Of a stretch of 64,000 nucleotides of DNA, positions 60,112 to 64,000 are shown piece by piece. Numbering within the stretch: position 1 is the first letter of the stretch; each line of letters opens with the position of its first letter. Below the pieces are notes generated by a model. The model was not told where the DNA came from. It searched no databases and was given only the letters and a program-made list of their open reading frames with translations. The translations under genes were made by a program, and so were the position numbers. This DNA is from Galerina marginata (Eukaryota; Basidiomycota; Agaricomycetes; Agaricales; Galerinaceae), in assembly GCA_023014335.1 (NCBI GenBank), contig JAECYW010000020.1, positions 310,001 through 374,000 of the forward strand. Reading direction: 5' to 3'.

Positions 60112-63086
60112 GGTCGTAATCAATGATAAGAGGGAGACATGGCCCACGCTCCTTACATGTACAATATGTAACATGTCATCGAGGCAGTGTCGGTGACTCT
60201 GTTGGCACTGAGAACCTGAGGTGATAATTATAAAGACGCGGGAACTGATTGAATCGACGACACCTACCTCGCCATCATCAGAAAGGAATACTTGAGGAAT
60301 ACACACCACAAACGACGCAGCGTCGGCTTTTCCGCATTATCCTCTCCTTGTTAGGTCGTCTACAAGCTGCAAGATGAAACGAGCATGCCAGTGGCACTGA
60401 GAGTGCATCAACAAAGGAGTCAAAGCTGATAGGAGGACCGATCAAAATAGGAAAGGCGATTGGACTCGCTTATCTCACCCTATCTCACCCACCCCCCCTC
60501 CAAACTCGCCGCCATTTTCCGTCCTCCAACAAAATGCTTTAGTTTGGAACGAGTACTTCCATATATACCACCTAGGAGGGCCGAAAGTCACTTCATACTC
60601 AAATTCAACATATCCTCGGGCTGCTCCTTACGATCCGAGGGCGGAGGATACGCCTTTCGTTTACCCGAACGAGAAGCAAGTTGGAACGAAGATGAAGCCA
60701 ACTTGCCACTGGACCACCGACTCAGATCCTCCAGGAAGATAGCAGATACACCCACTCCACTTGACCCAACCTGTGCGTCGCCCCTCTCGTCCTTCAGGCT
60801 TCAAAAAATCTGACCAACTTTAATAACAACACCCTCAAATTCTCGAAGACGTCGTTCTGCCCCTGCCACCATTGGTACCTCCATCGCTGCTCGCTATGAA
60901 CGCAGATATTGGATCAAGGTGCATTCAAATTTACCGGCGGTTCAACAAGCTGACCCGGCCCGTCTTTGTCCTGGCTTCGTGCACCTCGTCGACACCACCG
61001 GTGCTGCCCTCGGGTCTCAACTCAAATGTTGAACTTTTATTCCTACTCCAGCACATGTATTAATCACGTCTTCATTGACGTTCTCTGCGTCCATCTTCCT
61101 CCTGGGCTTCCGCTTCCGGTTTTGAGGCAGTGAAACGTGTACGATGTCTGTGGCGTGCTTGGCGAGTGCAGGTGTGGATAAACTGGAAAGTGGAGGCTGA
61201 AGCCAAAGCTGAAGGTCCGTGAGGTATGCTGAGCACCAATTATAATAACGTTTGGCCTGACACTTCTTCCGTCTACTTAGATTAGAATTCACTTACCATC
61301 TGAGTCGAGTTTCTTTAGCAGATGGAACTCGTACATAAGAGTTCGTGTTTATTTTAATGACACACTAGCGACTGCCAGAACCAATAGGACGGAAGATAAT
61401 CGATGCATGTTGAAGGTATGTAGGGCCATTGTGGCTTGTCCAACTTTTGGCTAACCGTTTGCGTAGCTGCCAAACCTCCAACTCAGGACTCAATATTTCA
61501 GCAGCTCAAATCGTGACCCAACTCGTCTCTCAACCTGGTCCCGGCACGCTCGAAGACCCCAATGCGCTCAATCTCGGACTCGACACGGATAACCATACAG
61601 CCCACTTAAGTTGAAATTATCGAATTTCGCCAATCAAGTACCCGAACAGCCTCGCTCTGGAGTCTACACCAGGTGCAGGCGCACATTGTGTGTATACGTA
61701 TCCAGGCACAAGGCTAGAGATGGGGCTCGCCATGCCCACGACGAACGACTCAGGGTGTCGAAGCAGAATTACTGGGGTATACATAGGGGATAACGGTTCG
61801 CTTTCTCGCCTTGATCTCCGTCTGCCATCTGGAATCTGGACGGAGCGACGTGTTTGGTATTCTTTTCCTGTTTTCTTCTTCAAGCTGGGTCTGATCGCGC
61901 TGTCTGGTCTAGGACGACGACTGAGATTCGAGTTTCGAGCACCTTTAGGAGTTTCGAGCTTCAGGTTCCATGCTCAAGGCCCAACGCCGACGATGAACCG
62001 AGAACGAAAATAAAAACAATGATGCAGCCACTGCATCGTTATCGACGATCCAACGGCACCTCAATTGGCAGGAACTTGAAGTCAATGAACCTATTGCCCA
62101 CATATTCATATCGCAAAATGACATATACAATTACGAGAACGCCTCTTTCAGGTTCAAGTTGCTTGAGACGCGGTTTTGATGTGGAGTAATCGTGGGATGC
62201 GGAATGTGGATGTGGTGAATTCGAGTTGAGCGGTTTACGCGTTTGTGTTTGCTGAGTGCTCTGGCGATTTCGTCTGCGATGTGGGTACTGTACTGTGGGT
62301 GCGTGCATTTCTTTGACTTCTCCTCAGTCTTCCGTTTTAATTTGGGTTTCTGGGTCGGTCCAGGATGACAACGCTTGATGAGGAGGACGAGGAGGAGAAG
62401 TGTCCGTTTCGAGGCCATCTCTCTCTTTCTCAAGCTTCAAGCCCGAGATTGAGAGTAAGGATGAGGGCTATCCATTCCTTTCGATGCGTAAGTGGGTCAA
62501 CCTCTTTCCATACTGATTGTGCATATTACAGTCAACCTACAAGTTGCTAGCTGCCACCAAATTTGACTTTCGACTCGCTCAAGCTGCTACCTTCTTTTGA
62601 TGAAGAGTAGAAATGCATGGCGGCAACATGGCGGCATTATGGACTAGAATTTAGCTCTAGTCCGATGTTATCTAGCTAGAGGGATTAAAATAAAGCCCCG
62701 CCCCTCTGGGAGGGGGTCAACGAGAAGCGATTGAAATTACAGTTCAAAGTCTTTCTCGAAAGACTCTTGGTACAATCCCAGGATTATCCGTTGACTTTCG
62801 GTACTGCTTTGATATCTTGCAACAGATTTTGCTTGAAGAACTCGTTGAGGTTGGATAGTATAAGTTACTGGCACGGGGGAAAGAATCAAAGAAATACTGA
62901 GTTCGTCGATCAAGAATTGGTACTTGAATATATTGCGATATCAGTCGGCTTCATTGCAATTGGCGATGAAATGTCAGGAATAGAGGTTGAGATTAGAGAG
63001 GTAGTCATTATTATTCCAAAGGCATTCGAATGAGCATCAGCGAAGGCAAAGCGAAGGTAAAAACAATTGCACGAAATTCGGCTGCG
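60112..63086 (+). other. Right flank block of unit 4
   Basis: Matches 50842-53966. Intron-like elements at about 61213-61280 (GCTGAAG/GTCCGT...ACTTAG), 61415-61467 (GTATGT...GCGTAG) and 62488-62531 (GTAAGT...TTACAG). Reading frames are not conserved. Confidence 0.4.
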
Positions 63087-64000
63087 ATGTATTTTTAACC
63101 AGCCTTGATGTGGCTGTGCCCGACCCTCCTTGCCATCCAACCACGACGCGCTCATCTCCTCAATCGCAAGGCAAGGTCATTTCGTTTCTCGCATCTTATT
63201 GCCTACGTACGCGTCTAATACTTTGACCAACAGTCCTGCGACCTCCTCACGCGCCATGCTTGCTCTTTCTCAGACAGTCGTCGCTCAATCTACCTTCAAA
63301 TATGCCGGTAAAATGACTCAATTATAATATTCCGGCACGATTCCTACCTGCCTCTCTTTCTCCTCAATCTTATCGTCGCAAGAGGCCGCATATATTTATT
63401 AGCTTTTGCTGACGGTCTATGTATTACGGAGGAGCCCCGTTCATCGTCGCGATGTTCGTATATGCGCACCTTGGGGTGAGTTCTGTCCAGCACATGGTTA
63501 CATGGATATGTCTAACCCCAATTGTAACTCCAGCTCTGGCGACCACGACCGCGACTGTCACTGAGGATTCCAAATTCAAAGCGAACTCTGCGAAGGCGAA
63601 ACTCTGGGTCATCCGCCCCGAACCACATTGTCTGTCTATTCGAATTGTTCACAGCGCGCGCCATGGAGTACGAGGATGTCGGTGTGGTTCACCAAGAACC
63701 CAGTAACATGTCGCCGTAAACACCCTCAACATCCTTTTCCTTCCTCGTAGTCACCAGTAGGCGTCGTCAAGAAAGATTCAAGAAACCTCGCGAATACACA
63801 ACACTCTCAACTTTGTCCGATGCCATTTTTCTTCCTCTCTTCCTCCTCCCTCCCTTCCTCAGCACACAGGCGGGCTCAGTATGAATGCAAGACGACGCGA
63901 GGACGGGAGAGACATGGCCATCCGCTAGGTCGAAATTGAATGGGGAATTTCGGGCCACCAACGAACCAGCTCCGATTTCGACTGGACTCGTCTCAATCTT
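63087..64000. repeat. Start of a fifth repeat unit
   Basis: The opening and the first two intron-like blocks (GGCAAG/GTCATT near 63174 with CCAACAG; GTGAGT near 63476 with CTCCAG) recur, so the array continues beyond the window, probably towards another NLR gene about 3 kb further on. Confidence 0.65.

Larger units (their letters stand above)
53967..63086. repeat. Segmental duplication, unit 4 (holds NLR4)
   Basis: About 9.1 kb; same opening, NLR4 and full right flank block. The last 120 bp of units 3 and 4 (ending aaattcggctgcgatgtatt) are nearly identical, showing a head-to-tail junction. Confidence 0.74.

Overview
The window looks like nuclear DNA of a mushroom-forming basidiomycete (Agaricomycetes). 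The evidence is: nearly every gene is cut by many 45-75 nt GT-AG introns, several exons are only 3-19 nt, and the gene families are typical of this group (DUF6534 membrane proteins, FunK1-type and Crinkler-linked kinases, LysM effectors, NACHT/NB-ARC-TPR proteins). No bacterial features, rRNA or tRNA genes were seen. All exon structures below were worked out by eye from splice sites and reading frame.

Region 1 (1-28 kb) is ordinary gene-dense DNA. In order: the histone-fold subunit NF-YC/Hap5 (-); a Gfo/Idh/MocA dehydrogenase (+); a casein-kinase-1-like kinase (-); an unrecognised protein (+); coiled-coil protein A with a C-terminal Cys/His module (-); a decayed Crinkler-plus-kinase locus (-); protein B, which shares A's C-terminal module and its intron (-); a secreted two-LysM protein (-); TCF25/Rqc1 (-); a cytochrome P450 whose I-helix is coded by micro-exons (+); and two DUF6534 membrane proteins (-).

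Region 2 (28-64 kb) is an accessory block made of four head-to-tail copies, plus the start of a fifth, of a 7-9.6 kb unit. Each unit carries one minus-strand STAND/NLR-like gene (NTPase plus TPR-like repeats, 818-1014 aa). NLR1 has a long helical N-terminus. NLR2, NLR3 and NLR4 have a short SGGNFN motif in its place. The DNA between the genes is also duplicated and holds conserved plus-strand intron-like blocks with no surviving reading frame. Unit 1 carries a 568-bp hAT-like MITE close to NLR1. Unit 2 has a broken FunK1 kinase where the other units have a different block. The 3' (TPR) parts of NLR2-4 have lost most CpG dinucleotides while staying open, as expected for repeats subject to CpG methylation.

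The most interesting system is this NLR array: recently duplicated receptor-like genes that have exchanged their N-terminal signalling part, lie in a repeat-rich and probably methylated block, and share a window with effector-type genes (Crinkler remnant, LysM).
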